Below are positions 11,261 through 22,275 of a DNA stretch of 64,000 nucleotides, piece after piece (within the stretch, counting starts at the first letter, position 1; each line of letters opens with the position of its first letter). The notes beneath the pieces were generated by a model, which saw only the letters and a program-made list of their open reading frames with translations, made no database searches and had not been told where the DNA came from. Made by a program: the position numbers and the translations under genes. The stretch lies in assembly GCA_013396655.1 (NCBI GenBank), contig WBMV01001233.1:248533-312532 (forward strand). Direction: 5' to 3'. Origin of the DNA: Campylorhamphus procurvoides. Lineage: Eukaryota; Chordata; Aves; Passeriformes; Dendrocolaptidae.

Positions 11261-11608
11261 TTTCGCCACAAGAAAGACATTGAGGTGCTGGAGCATGTCC
11301 AGAGAAGGGCAACAAAGCTGATGAAGGGTCTAGAGCACAAGTCTTATGAGGTGCAGCTGAGAGAGCTGGAGATGTTCAGCCTGGAGAAAGGTACGTTCAG
11401 GGTGGACCTTACCACTCTCTACAACCGTCTGAAAGGAGGTTGTAGCAAGGTGGAGGTTGGCCTCTTCTCTCAAGTAACAAGCAACAGGATGAGAGGAAAT
11501 GGCCTCAGATTGGGTCAGGGAAGGTTTAGATTTGATGTTGTGAGAACTTTTTTCACCAAAAGATTTGTCAAGCACTGTAACAGGCTGCCTAGGGAAGAGG
11601 TTGAGTAA
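11168..11608 (+). pseudogene. CR1 ORF2 C-terminal fragment, frame still open
   Basis: A 146-codon open frame. The first roughly 31 residues come from unrelated flanking DNA; from about residue 32 it is the CR1 ORF2 C-terminus ([18 protein letters not shown], then [18 protein letters not shown], then [16 protein letters not shown]). It lacks the endonuclease and all RT catalytic motifs, so no enzymatic function is possible. The stop replaces a few C-terminal codons. The start at 11168 is simply the first ATG in frame; I see no promoter or splice evidence for expression. Confidence 0.75.
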
Positions 11609-11742
11609 CCATTCCTTGAGTTATTTAAAAGATCTGTAGATGTGGATTTGAGTGGCATAGCTTAGTTGTGAGCTTGGCAGTGCTTGGGCAATGGTTGACC
11701 TTGATCTTAAAGGTCTTTTCCAACCTAAATGAATCTATGATT
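11261..11742 (+). mobile_element. CR1 LINE, 3' end fragment
   Basis: Starts inside the ORF2 C-terminal coding part ([18 protein letters not shown]) and runs through the stop codon into the CR1 3' untranslated tail, ending at 11742 with the CR1 signature GATCTTAAAGGTC...TTCCAACC...TCTATGATT. This 5' truncation is typical of CR1, which usually inserts as short 3' fragments without obvious target-site duplications. The coding part (to about 11608) is still open and runs in frame into unrelated upstream sequence. Confidence 0.94.
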
Positions 11743-13072
11743 ATATAAAAGTTCATATTTGGTACATATTATTATGGCAATAAAGCTGGATTTATCCTGA
11801 CTGTTAAAAGAGAGATTTACAACACTATTGCTCTCTTGTTATAATTACTGCATAGAGGTAATATTTACATATAGAGATGCTTCTACATAGAGAAACATTT
11901 CTACCTGTGAGATTGTCCATATGCATAAACAGATTAATTTTGGTGTATTCCATTGTCAATTTATCTTGCAAGCAGACTACATAATATTTATGCCATACCT
12001 TTTATCCAACATTTGATTCAGAGCGGATGCATATTTGTCAGTTTGAGCCTTTCTCTTTTCCCTTGTTGATAGTTAGACATGAAAATATTGCTTTTAGGTC
12101 CCATGGCTCTTTTTACAATTATTCTCTGAATAACTAATACTTAAAAACTCTTACAACTGAAGCAGTTTGTAAACAAAATTTGCTAAAGTAGCATCAGAAG
12201 TCAAGATGGATGCCATAAATTGTATCTATCTAAACCCTCTTTTTCACCTAATAAACAGAGATAGTATTCCTTTCAGGAGTAAGACTTTACTTCTCTCTGA
12301 AGTCAAAAATCATGCCTTCGCTCTCCTTCTAGTATTCATCTCAAGGAAACTGCATTCTGAAGCACGGAAATTACCCATTAAAGTTATTTTTACGATTAGC
12401 TTTTGCTTGCTTGGATAGGATGTGCGCCATGTTATTAGCTACTGTGAATCAGCTTCAGCCCCTTTGGTGCCTTCTCTAGAAAAAACTACTTTGCAATCAC
12501 CACAATTTATTCACTGATGAGGTAAAAAGAACCTAATTATTCTGACAATTTTATCTAAGGTTTGCAGATTTTATGTACTGAGTGTATAAAAAAGAACTTC
12601 TTGATGAATAATCCTCCAGGAGTACATTTTTGTAACCATCAACTGAAAGGGTCCTTTTTACACAGATATGCAATTCTTCCACTGGATGATAAATAAATTT
12701 GCTTTACTTCAGGGATCATTGTCCCAACATATATATATTATATGCATACACACATACACATATATATATATATATTAATGGAGATGTAGCAACTTCTCTA
12801 CAGAACTGTGAGTGACAGTGAGACAACTACCAAGGCTTTTAAACTTTTTCATATAAGCCATATGGTTCCTGCCTTATGAATCTCTGCCCTTCAGTTGAAA
12901 TTGTGTGTAGCTTTTTTGTTGACAGGCAAGAACCAAGAACTATAGCAAAATAAAAGCCAGAAATTGTCTATTAATATAAAATACTAATTAAAACAGTGCA
13001 TGAAAATAACCTTAAAATTATGCATTTAGAAAGTCAAAATTTTAAAGGATGAAAGTGTTAGTGAATACTCTC
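11743..13072. other. AT-rich unique sequence, no gene seen
   Basis: No exon, RNA gene or recognised mobile element apart from an AT/CA microsatellite. Short frames only. Confidence 0.5.
12728..12776 (+). repeat. AT/CA dinucleotide microsatellite
   Basis: Alternating (AT)n, an interrupted (CA)n and again (TA)n across about 49 bases. Confidence 0.9.
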
Positions 13073-13120
13073 AGACTCAGTGATCTTAAAGGTCTTTTAC
13101 AGCTTAAATAATTCTATGAT
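13073..13120 (+). mobile_element. CR1 3' tail, very short fragment
   Basis: Only the last roughly 48 bases of a CR1 are visible: ACTCAGTGATCTTAAAGGTC followed by a decayed TTCCAACC equivalent and the terminal ATTCTATGAT. CR1 copies this short occur in birds because reverse transcription starts at the 3' end and often aborts. Confidence 0.8.
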
Positions 13121-13996
13121 AACACTGTTAAAATTTTGCTGAGTCTGGTAGCATGACAGAGGGGACACTGCTGTAGCTCTCTCTTCCCAAGTGCAGTCAG
13201 TGGCAAGGCTGAGAGTGTATTCCACAAAGGCACACACAGAAGCATTGGCAATATACACTGCAAGGTATATGGAACAGTACAGACAGAGAGATGCAAACAC
13301 AGAGAGCACAAACAATAGCCTAATATTGTCCCCCTTTCTGTCATTTCATGGCAAAGGTCTGTTAATGGAAAATAGTGTGTAGATATACAAAGCTGGTCTT
13401 CGCAGTAGCATGGACTTATGCACTAAGGGTAGTAACTGGCTTTAGAAACTTGTTTTTCCCATTTTCTGGCACTCCCAAAGCCAGCAGCACCAGCAGTACA
13501 GATGATTCAAACACTGCTGGTTCTGGTCTCCCCAGTAGCCGGCCCATGCTTCTGTCTGCTTCAATACTTGGCTGCCAAGCCTCTAATCCTACCCATGGGC
13601 AACACTGCCGTGATATTGGCAGGCAATCACACTGACACACGTAGTACAATATGCAGACATCCAAGTGCTAACACTTTCACATATGGGCCCCTATGACCTG
13701 TGGTCTCATAGCAATTACTGGCATTCAGATGTCCAGGTGACTTCTAATAATGAAAATGCTTCCTGCAACTCCTGTATTCATAAGGTTAACTGAAACAGTG
13801 CATGAAAATAGGGAACCATCTCCTAAGAATGCATGGGAATAGAGAGAAGATGTGACAAACATTTATTGTTTCTCTACTATCATTCTGCATTTGAAAGGGA
13901 ATTATTATTATTTATTTTCTAAGAAGAAATTTGCTTTCTGTTGTGAAAGTCCTTTTAGTCTGTTTTTTTTTTTCTTTTTTTCCCTTTTTTAGGAAA
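13121..13996. other. Unique sequence, no gene seen
   Basis: Overlapping frames on both strands of 60-86 codons at about 13100-13700 reflect a locally GC-richer patch, not a gene. The last 60 bases before the LTR are T-rich (about 13962-13990). Confidence 0.45.
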
Positions 13997-14001
13997 ATAT
14001 T
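13997..14001 (+). repeat. Left target-site duplication ATATT of the LTR
   Basis: ATATT sits directly before the LTR's TGTGG and is repeated directly after its terminal CCACA at 14612-14616. Integrase makes such short direct repeats when it inserts a provirus. Confidence 0.85.
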
Positions 14002-14611
14002 TGTGGTGGTTTAGTTTTCTTGGTTTTGATATGGGCCTTCCTTGGTAGCAGGATCATAACTAAGGAAGTATTCCACACCGTCCCTTCACGTAATCAGGTG
14101 TATATAAAGACAGGAGAAAGGTTTCCTCCCTCTCTTTTTTGCTCGCTTCTCTCCCGTTTGTGTGGTGGAGGACATCAGCTCTCTGTGCCAGCTCAGCCCT
14201 TATCTCTGTGAGCTGAGGCCTCTCGGAGCAGCTGCTGTCCCAGCCGTACGGAGGGGAAAGACCTGCTTTCTCTTAAGGGGAGTGTTGGTGAGAATTGATT
14301 GTATTAGTTCTTATTGAGCTTTTCCCTGAGTTTACGAGTGTGTGTGTATTTGTTTTGTTTGGTTTTACACATTTTTGTCCCATTTCCATTTCCCTTTCCC
14401 TTTTCCCCTTTTCCCTTTTGGGGGGTTGTTCTGGGATTTGTTCTGTTGATTCATAGTGTTTGATTGTATATAATTGTAATATATGTGAATATATATATAT
14501 ACTTTTACTAAAATTGCCTTTTTGGGTACTTTTTTTCCCTTCTCTCTTGGGAGGGGGGAATCCGTGTGACCGGCCCTCGGGCTTGGCAGGGAGCCAACCC
14601 AAACCTCCACA
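14002..14611 (+). mobile_element. Complete solo LTR of an endogenous retrovirus with 5-bp target-site duplication
   Basis: This 610-bp unit begins TGTGGTGGTTTAG and ends AACCTCCACA. Its termini form an imperfect inverted repeat: TGTGGTGGTTTAG against TGTGGAGGTTTGG when the end is reverse-complemented. It is flanked by the perfect duplication ATATT (13997-14001 and 14612-14616). A TATA-type box (TATATAAA) at about 14100-14107 fits the plus orientation, with a short U3. A C/T-rich stretch lies at about 14383-14420 and an AT-rich stretch at 14460-14500. No gag, pol or env sequence follows, so this is a solo LTR left by recombination between two LTRs. The 5-bp duplication suits several ERV classes (for example ERVL or ERV1); I do not assign a family. 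I see no clear AATAAA. Confidence 0.9.
14100..14107 (+). promoter_or_regulatory. TATA-like box of the LTR
   Basis: TATATAAA about 100 bases into the LTR. It is the best core-promoter candidate in the element and is the reason for orienting it on the plus strand. Confidence 0.5.
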
Positions 14612-14616
14612 ATATT
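14612..14616 (+). repeat. Right target-site duplication ATATT of the LTR
   Basis: Exact copy of the five bases immediately upstream of the LTR. Confidence 0.85.
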
Positions 14617-17600
14617 CTATAAGGAAAATGCACTAACAATTTCATACTTAGTTTCAAACATTCAAGATTGAATTCCTTGCCAAGGACCAAAGTGAGGATG
14701 TGCACATAGCAACAACATGGGTATCCATGTGACTGTTAGAGAAAGAATAGAGAGCAAAGCTGCAGAATAAAGACACATAAATTAAACATCAGGCCACTAT
14801 AAAATCATCAGAGATAAAGAGGACACAATGGGAAGCTGAATTGACCAGATGGTCTGAAGATCAAATATTCTTTTAGAATTTTGTTTTCATCTTTAATATT
14901 CATGGAAGCAGAGAAAAGAAGATACATCCTGGGTGCAGTCTCAAGATATCAGTAATGGTAGAAAACTTCACTAAAGGTAAATAATTTGGAGTTTTATGCT
15001 GAAGATGATAAATCAAAACCTGAACTCTGTTTTAGTAGCATTATGGTTTTGGGGTTGTTTTTTTTTTATTGGAAACTATTTAAAGAGTATTTTAATAACT
15101 TTAAGTTTTACTTTATGTATACTGAACAAAAACCATACTCCCTTCTGAATTCAAAAAGTATTCACAAAGAGGAATGACAAGCTATTTTGCATTTATTGTG
15201 ACACATCTGCTTAAACTAGAGGCTTGCAATCATGTGAGGACTCTTTGTCCTGTTTTATTACAGTTTGTAAATAAAGGGGGTTACAAAGCAGAAATGGTGG
15301 AGTGGAGTGGGGGAAGAATAGGAATAAGTGGAAACATATCCTGATTTGATGCACTGCCACCAAAAATAGCATTAAGTTCACTTCAAAAGTAATTTAAATA
15401 CAATTAAATAAAAGTTAGTTAAAAGAAAGATAAAAAAGGAAATGTGAACAAGATAATCTTGGCATCATCATCTTGCTGTCTTCAAACAATTACTAAAGAC
15501 GTAGTAGAGGAAATAAGTGAAGCTTTCTCCTCATAATCTACATGTGAACTAGATGTCTGTGTTCATATTATAATTAATAGAGACTTAGGATAGGATTTAG
15601 CTACGTAAACATGGGTATATACTGCCATCTCAGATGCCAATACACCTAAATGGAGTTGGCAGGTTAGAGACAGAACTTATGGAAGATATGCAGCCTTTTG
15701 GAGATCAGCAGCCAGAGTTTGGGCATGATGCCTTGTCTGTCTTACGTTTTGGTACCTGAAGCCTGCCAAAATGACTGCTGTAGTTACAGCTGCAGAGATA
15801 TTCAGCGAATTCTGATCCCAGAACCTGGCATCCTACTTGCCAAAAACAGGAGTCTATTGTGATTTGAGGTATTTTAATGTACTAGAACCATCTGGGTTAA
15901 CATCCAAGTCACAGGACCTACAGAAAATCTATTCCCTTAGCAAGTGACAGATAGAGGCCAGGCAAGAATCTCACAAAGGTGAATATATTTAGGGAAGCTT
16001 AGTAAGGCCAAAATATCTTATTTTTGTTTTAGTGTGACATGTAAGAAATACTAAGTGACAAGTAAATGAAATGGATCTATGAATAATGCATTCATATAAT
16101 GGTGTGCATGTACATATGCAGATGTGCCTATGGTTGTGCTTATTGTGCATGCATTTATGTTATATAATGATTTTTCTCAGCAGATAATTATTTTTCTGCA
16201 ATCTTCATTCTTACATATTTCAGGGCTACTTCCTTTACTGAACACTCACACAGAAATTAATTCCTGCATTATCAATGTGGGTATAAGGCGTTCTGTCAAT
16301 ATGCTGCACTTACATATGATACCCTGAAGTCAGGGTATTTCAGTGTCTTTTTCTTGGTAAGTCTACAACACAGGTTTAGTGATATATTTCCTCTCTCTTT
16401 TTACTAGGTTTATGAATTTTCTACTAGGTAAACTAAATTTATTTCATTTGCAAAATATATAAGCATTTTAATCGAAGAAAGTCAGGGGTCTATTATTACT
16501 TGGGAAAATTAATAGGACATGAATATTTATAAATGAGATTCAGAATCTCTAAATTCCAAGTCAGATTTGTAGCTATTTGGGATCCTTCTTTCAGACAAAG
16601 ATTAAGTTGTCTGGTCTCTGGGCTCTGGATTATTGCTAGAGAAGCCTAAAATTGATTTATACTGATATTCTGGATCACAGAATTCCTTATATACCTAAAC
16701 AGAAGTGGTCAGATGTCTGTAGATCAATCTTTAGCTAAGCAGTTAGCTGCATGATGTTTTATCTAAGCTACATCATGATTCAAAGACAGACTGAGGAAGC
16801 ACATGAATTGTAATTCCCCAGTGAAAACCCCACTACTGAAAACTTTTGAATCACCCTGTGAGTATGTTCCTTCATTTCAGCTGTTTCAATCTGTCAGGTA
16901 GGAACCTAAAAATAATCTGAATTATTTGAATGCTCAAATGAAATTTTAATAAATCCTACAAATCTTTAAAAATCTGATCTCACCTCTCCCCTTCATATTT
17001 GATAGAATCTTCAAAGTACATGTGTTCTCATTCCCACTGAAGACAGGTTGGAAGGAAAACCTTTGGACTTTGTTGCCTTTTTTTTTCTTTTTTACTTTCC
17101 TCCATTATCCTCACTCATCTCACACTTTCTGGGTTGTGAGTTTTAAGGACAACAATCTGTTCTATATTTATATTTTAAAGGCAAGTTTTAATATCAGAAG
17201 CAACTCACAAAAACAGTTAATTTGCATTTGTCTAAAATGTGCATATCTGCACATAAATACAATAACCCTCAGATACTGTTACCAAGCAGGAACAAGTAAA
17301 CCAAAAGAGGCTTTTTTAAAAGCAAATTACCTAATCTTCTATAAGTGTATGTCTGACTCTTTTGTCCATCCCTGTGTTATCAGAATTTGGGTTTGTTCAC
17401 TGAAATATGAATTCCATGGTTTTGTGCTCTTCATGGATATAATATTGTACCCATTGTTACAAAATATAGAACACAAAGGCCTGAAAATGCATCCATTTAG
17501 TTTGAGTGGCAAGTATCTGAACCTCTATACATTTATTTTCTGTCAAAATAATGGATTAATATCTGAATTGTGTGGAACAGGATATTTTTCACCAGCTGGA

Positions 17601-19399
17601 TGTCTTTCTTACAAACAGAATATGTCTGCATAGATAATTTGCACACTGCAAGATGAAACCATCACTCTGACAATAGAGTAAGTGCATACACATTTTAATT
17701 CTCATTAAAATCATTGTGCTAGAGATAGAGAAATGCTGTGATGCTTGTTTTCTAACTTTTGGATTTTATTGCTGGTTTTCTGTTATTCTCCCCTCCTCCC
17801 CCCCTTATATTATTGTGCACTTAAAAAAATAATTCAGGCTCTTTTCGTACAAATTATACTTTTTCTGGATTCATTAAATGCTCTTTGCTGACGCCATAAC
17901 TGGACTGTCTTCTCTCAAACTGCCTATGCAGAATATTCAAAGCGTCAAAACAGTGCAGCATGCTACTAGTTTTCACAGACTAGAAAAACATGTAGATTAC
18001 TTTTGTTTCTCATTGTTATAATAAGAGATAGTAACAAGAAAAGAAAATGGCTGAAAATGGCTTTGTTCCCTTGTGTCAAATACCATAATTAGAATAAGAA
18101 ATGCTACAAATTAACCCATTCTCATTACAGTCACTATATCATAATTTCGTGGCCCTCTTCTGATGTTCTACTCTTGCTAAGCACATTTACATCTCATCAG
18201 TGAACACAAGCAGCAGATCCGCTGGCAGTGAATGCTTGATTCATTCCAATTTATGTCTTCTTTTCATCTGGGGAATCTATTGTGTGAGCTAATAGTAGGC
18301 TTCCCATTTGAAATGACTGCAGATCTCTTCACATTTGGATACAGTGCAAGCATTGTCATAATTTTTTTTTTAACATGTCACATAATTGTCTCATTACACT
18401 ATGTACAAGCAGAAGAAAGGAAATTTTCAGCATTAAATGAAACACAAAGGGCAATACTATGCTTTACTCTCCGTGATGTAAGATGGAAAGACAAGAACCC
18501 TTTTTGATTAAGCCAAGTAGAGAGTATAACTTCAATCTTTGTGATCACCTGCATAAAAGACAACGATTTCACCATCAACTACCCTACTTCTGCAAGGAGG
18601 GTTGTCAAAAAAGAAGATTTTATTAAACAATGAATCTGACAAATGTAACCTTTTATAAGGTGTTTCAATTGCCACATCTCTATCATCTGACTGTTTCAAA
18701 ACATGATTTCCATGAAATTCTCACAAAATGTTCATAGTATTGCTATTGCTAATTTAGTGTGGTAAAAGGAAAAAGTGAACATGGGTGCTTGCTTCTTTAA
18801 CAGCATTAAGTTGTTTTCCTGAATCAAGGTGTGTAGAGAGGAAATTTGTATTTGAGGTGTTTTGCTTGTTCTCTTGTGCCTTGTCTGACAGCTAGAGAAA
18901 GAACAACCTACTAAAATTGAAGAGAGGTTTGCTGTTGACATTAATGGGATAGCATGTCATCAAAAAACTTTTGTCCTACTAGACAGGAATGGTACATGCA
19001 TTATCTTTATAAGACCTTGGAGACTGACCTAGGAGATGCATGACTCAAGACATGGGGTTATTTCACCTATCCTTAATCATTAGCTCTTGGATTCACTTAA
19101 TCTAACTTTAGACATTTCCAGTATGAATGTTGACATCCTGGGCAAGATTCAGTTGCCTAGACACAGGAATTTAGTGCCACTGGAGGTCTTCTAGGATATT
19201 GAAGTCATATACAGGCCACTTAGGTAGGGCACAGAACTTGTGGAGACATATACACTCTAGTACCAAAGCTGAGCATCAGGTGTGATATAGTACAATACAA
19301 ATAAATGGCACTATATGCCTACATTTACATGAGTGAATATTATTTCTAACCTACCTATTTGGATGTTCTAGGGTCAGTTCAGTTGTCTATACAAACTGT
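14617..19399. other. AT-rich unique sequence, no gene seen
   Basis: No splice-bounded exon, RNA gene or recognised element. The longest open frame of the whole window (203 codons, plus strand, 17022-17633) is here. Its product is rich in F, Y, I, L and C with no domain, signal or conserved motif, as expected for AT-rich DNA that happens to lack stops. Segments near 15600-15760 and 19140-19290 have a faint resemblance to each other and could be copies of one very old repeat. Confidence 0.45.
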
Positions 19400-19404
19400 G
19401 TGTT
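19400..19404 (+). repeat. Left target-site duplication GTGTT of the second LTR
   Basis: GTGTT directly precedes TGAGGTGTTTG and is repeated directly after ...CTCTAACA at 20199-20203. Confidence 0.8.
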
Positions 19405-19685
19405 TGAGGTGTTTGTCTTAGTTCAAGAGAGAACTAAGATATTATGCTGGCCAAGAAATAATCCCTCTCCTTTAAATTTAGGAAAACAGAACTTTAATTA
19501 GGAAAATATATATATATATAAAGAAAAGGATAACAGTTCTTAACCACAACTATATATATATCCAGAAAAGAACCAAACAACAACAGTCTGCAACCAACCA
19601 CTCCACCCCTCAAAGAACAAGGCAAAACAGTCAAAAAGGTCCTTTTTTGGCTAGCCCCCAAAAAGGGGACTGCAATTATATCCAC

Positions 19686-19704
19686 GGACAGCAGGTGGCG
19701 CTGT
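19686..19704 (+). promoter_or_regulatory. CTCF-like motif, copy 1
   Basis: GGACAGCAGGTGGCGCTGT closely resembles the CTCF core (C-C-A-C/G-C-A-G-G-K-G-G-C-G-C-T). It is on the plus strand, antisense to the LTR. It also contains a CAGGTG E-box. This is a motif match by eye only; binding is not shown. Confidence 0.5.
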
Positions 19705-19755
19705 GGCACCTCCGCTGCTCGCCCTCTCGCTCCCAGGAGTTGCAGTTATATTTAC

Positions 19756-19774
19756 GGACAGCAGGTGGCAGTGT
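19756..19774 (+). promoter_or_regulatory. CTCF-like motif, copy 2
   Basis: GGACAGCAGGTGGCAGTGT, same orientation and 70 bases downstream of copy 1. The GGTGGCAG core fits the alternative CTCF core ending GGCAG. It differs from copy 1 at GCGCT/GCAGT. Confidence 0.45.
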
Positions 19775-20198
19775 CGCGCCGGCCAGCCGGGGTCTCCCCT
19801 CCGGCGAGATGATAGGTAGTTCCCAGGCTAGCTCCTCTTTTTCTTATGGGAAGCTTTGTAGTAGTTACGATCACTCACGGATGAGCACAGTCCAGTTGGG
19901 AACGGAAGAAGAGGAGCACAAATCCAGTATCCAGTGATGCTGAGATCTCCAGTGTCTGTATTCCTGTCCTCCTCGCTCCTGACGACAGACTGAGCCCTTG
20001 CCTTATGCAGGAAAACTAGAAAAAACAGTTTTTTCCCCTCCCAGACTTCAGGGAGATCAGAACAAAAGCTCTACTTAAGAGAAATAAAATCAAGATGCAC
20101 ACATCCTCTGTATCTTTTGTTAGCCATCCCCACCACCCCAGGGCGTTGGCTCCAAACCTTTTTGGAAGGAATTCCAGATTCAGTTTGAAACTCTAACA

Positions 20199-20203
20199 GT
20201 GTT
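20199..20203 (+). repeat. Right target-site duplication GTGTT of the second LTR
   Basis: Exact copy of the five bases that precede the LTR. Confidence 0.8.
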
Positions 20204-22155
20204 TTGTTGTATTCTATGTAACCTCCATCAGTCATGCCAAAGGTCATGAATATTCTGCATGTATTGTATCATATATGTTTACCTTAATGAAAATGTCCTG
20301 GACACCTTAAAGCTTCCAGTTGAACAATTTCCATCATTGCTAGTTAAATCTAGGCAATATAATCAATGAGAAGGGCACTTCCTTTCATGTCATGATTCTT
20401 AACAGTTTCAGAAGTTTACTTTTGGATAAGATAAATAATACTCTGTACCTTTTTGGTGTGTTTGTTTTGTATTTGTTTGTTTGATTGGTTGGGTTTTTTT
20501 CCTGCTTATTTTTCTAGAGGCAGTTTTAAAAGATACACGATTCTCAACTATGAAGATTGGCATCTCCTTGCCTTGCTTTTCCTTTCCTCGCATTTCCATG
20601 CCTTGTTTTTACATATAACTAAGAGGTTTGTAATTCAGTAATTCCATAGTGATGTTCAAGCCAGGCTAATCACTGCTATGAAAGGAAGATTAGAGGAGAG
20701 AATATGCCTTCACCTGTGCCAACACAGTTACAAGAACATATGAGTCACAAATGTAAAAGTTATCCTATTCTTAGATCCTATTTTTCAAAAGACAGGTAGT
20801 AGAGATCTGAAGAATACTCCTTCAACTTCTGACATTCAGATGTTTTGAATATACTGAAACCATAGTTGCATTTAGATTACTAATTACTAGATAAGTGAAT
20901 TTGAATTTGTGTAAGTCCTTGTGAAACTTTTACACTTTCAACCTGCTTTGTCTTTGAGTTCCACCGTGTAAACTAGAATTTACAGGAAAAAGTATACTTT
21001 ATGATTTTAAAACTCTTCCATACCCATTTTGGTTGCACTTTCTAATGGTGAAAAGTAATTTTTAACCCCTTCTCACACAGAAGGAGTTCCATACTTCTTA
21101 TCATCTTTTTCACCTTTCCATATTCTTTCTCTCATTCTGTCTTTTTCTAAATATAAGAAACACATGATACAAAGTAGTGTAGCAACTAAAAGAACTATGG
21201 TAAAGGCAGTGGAATTCTACCAGGGTGCTTGAGAAAACCATTGGACTTGTGACTATATTTGCACTATACTTGCACTTGTTAAGTGAAGAGAGCAAATTAG
21301 TTTCAACATTAGTAATATGTGTCCATCTGCAATATGAAGTGTTGTAATCACTGAAGTAATTTTCAGCGTTTCCATTAGCTTCCATGCTTCAGACTTGTTT
21401 TTTTTTTGATACACTGAGCCCCTTTTATGTACATCACTGAAATTTTCAGAAATTTTTTACCTCTGTCCCAAGTTAGATTTCAGTGGGCAACCTCCAAAAA
21501 AAAAAAAAAGGGCTCTCTGCTGCATTTCAACACCACGGGTGATCCAGAACCTTCTTCATTTTGTTTTAATGTTAATATTTTTATTTTTTTAAAAGGCCTA
21601 AAAAAGAACAATCAGTCATAGATGTGTATGATAATTGACATAATAGACCCTAGCGGCTACTTTGGAGCATAATAGACCATGACAGATCCATTGGAGCTTA
21701 CTCAAAGATTGAGATATTTTACTATAATTTAATTAAAAAATAAAACCTGGACAAAAATATCATTCATTTATACACAATATCATTTTCCATTTAAATATCA
21801 GGCTGCTACACACATATACACACAATCAATATGTTAAAAAAATGGTAAGGAAAGATTTAACAGAAAGCCTTCCCAGAACTTACCTGATCAGAATGAAGAA
21901 TACTTGATGATCTTCTCACTTGTCTAACCAGGCTAGGTGAATGAAATATGCATTGTGGTAATTGCAAGTTAAAGTTTTTGTACATGGTATCCAGAGGACA
22001 AAAGAATGCAAGATCTGCAAAGTTTATCTTAATTTTTTAGTGTGCTGACCAAACTGATATTTGTTTGCCTGGAGTAATGGAGAGAGAACTGAAAACTAAG
22101 AGTAAATCATGGAGAGAGTGAGTTATTTTCCAATGGTTCTAAATGCTGTTTAGAT
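20204..22155. other. AT-rich unique sequence, no gene seen
   Basis: No exon or element recognised. Contains a GTTT-rich patch at about 20455-20500 and an A run at about 21497-21509. Confidence 0.5.
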
Positions 22156-22275
22156 GGATATCCTGGCTGGCTCATGCTCAGCTGACTGTCAACCAGCACT
22201 CCCAGATCCTTTTCTGTTGGGCAACTTTCCAAACACTCTGCTCCAAGCCTGTAGCATTGCATGGGGTAGTGGTGT
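22156..22275 (-). mobile_element. CR1 fragment (ORF2 C-terminal region)
   Basis: On the plus strand this reads TGGCTCATGCTCAGC...GTCAACCAGCACTCCCAGATCC...TTTTCTGTTGGGC...CAAGCCTGTAGC.TTGCATGGGG, the antisense of the CR1 ORF2 stretch after the reverse transcriptase. The same region occurs in the long CR1 at about 7130-7230. Both ends are truncated, with no CR1 tail and no open frame. It is isolated in unique DNA. Confidence 0.82.

Larger units (their letters stand above)
19671..19777 (+). repeat. Internal 70-bp-period duplication in the LTR
   Basis: TGCAATTATATCCACGGACA at 19671 is repeated as TGCAGTTATATTTACGGACA at 19741, and both continue into GCAGGTGGC. The matched part is about 37 bases and the period is exactly 70. 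Such duplications are common in LTR U3 regions, where they can multiply enhancer or binding sites. Confidence 0.85.
19405..20198 (-). mobile_element. Complete solo LTR of an endogenous retrovirus, minus strand, with 5-bp target-site duplication
   Basis: A 794-bp unit whose minus-strand reading begins TGTTAGAGTTTCAAAC and ends CTTAGTTC...AAACACCTCA. Both edges are fixed by the perfect direct repeat GTGTT (19400-19404 and 20199-20203). Minus orientation is inferred from the placement of an AATTAAA-like signal near the low-coordinate end (about 19492) and an overall resemblance to avian LTR starts such as GGTTTGGAGCCAACGCCC. A GC-rich core at 19690-19810 contains two copies of a CTCF-like motif 70 bp apart. 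A 9-bp perfect hairpin (TCTTAGTTC/GAACTAAGA, six-base loop) lies at 19416-19439 near the 3' end. No internal viral genes adjoin it, so it is a solo LTR. The family is not assigned. Confidence 0.85.

Noticed and set aside
16060..16085. AAATGGATCTATGAATAATG as a CR1 tail
   Set aside because: Only a short partial match; the preceding GATCTTAAAGGTC and TTCCAACC elements are absent.
17022..17633. 203-codon open frame as a possible gene
   Set aside because: Low-complexity F/Y/I/L-rich product, no domain or signal, no splice or promoter context; AT-rich chance frame.
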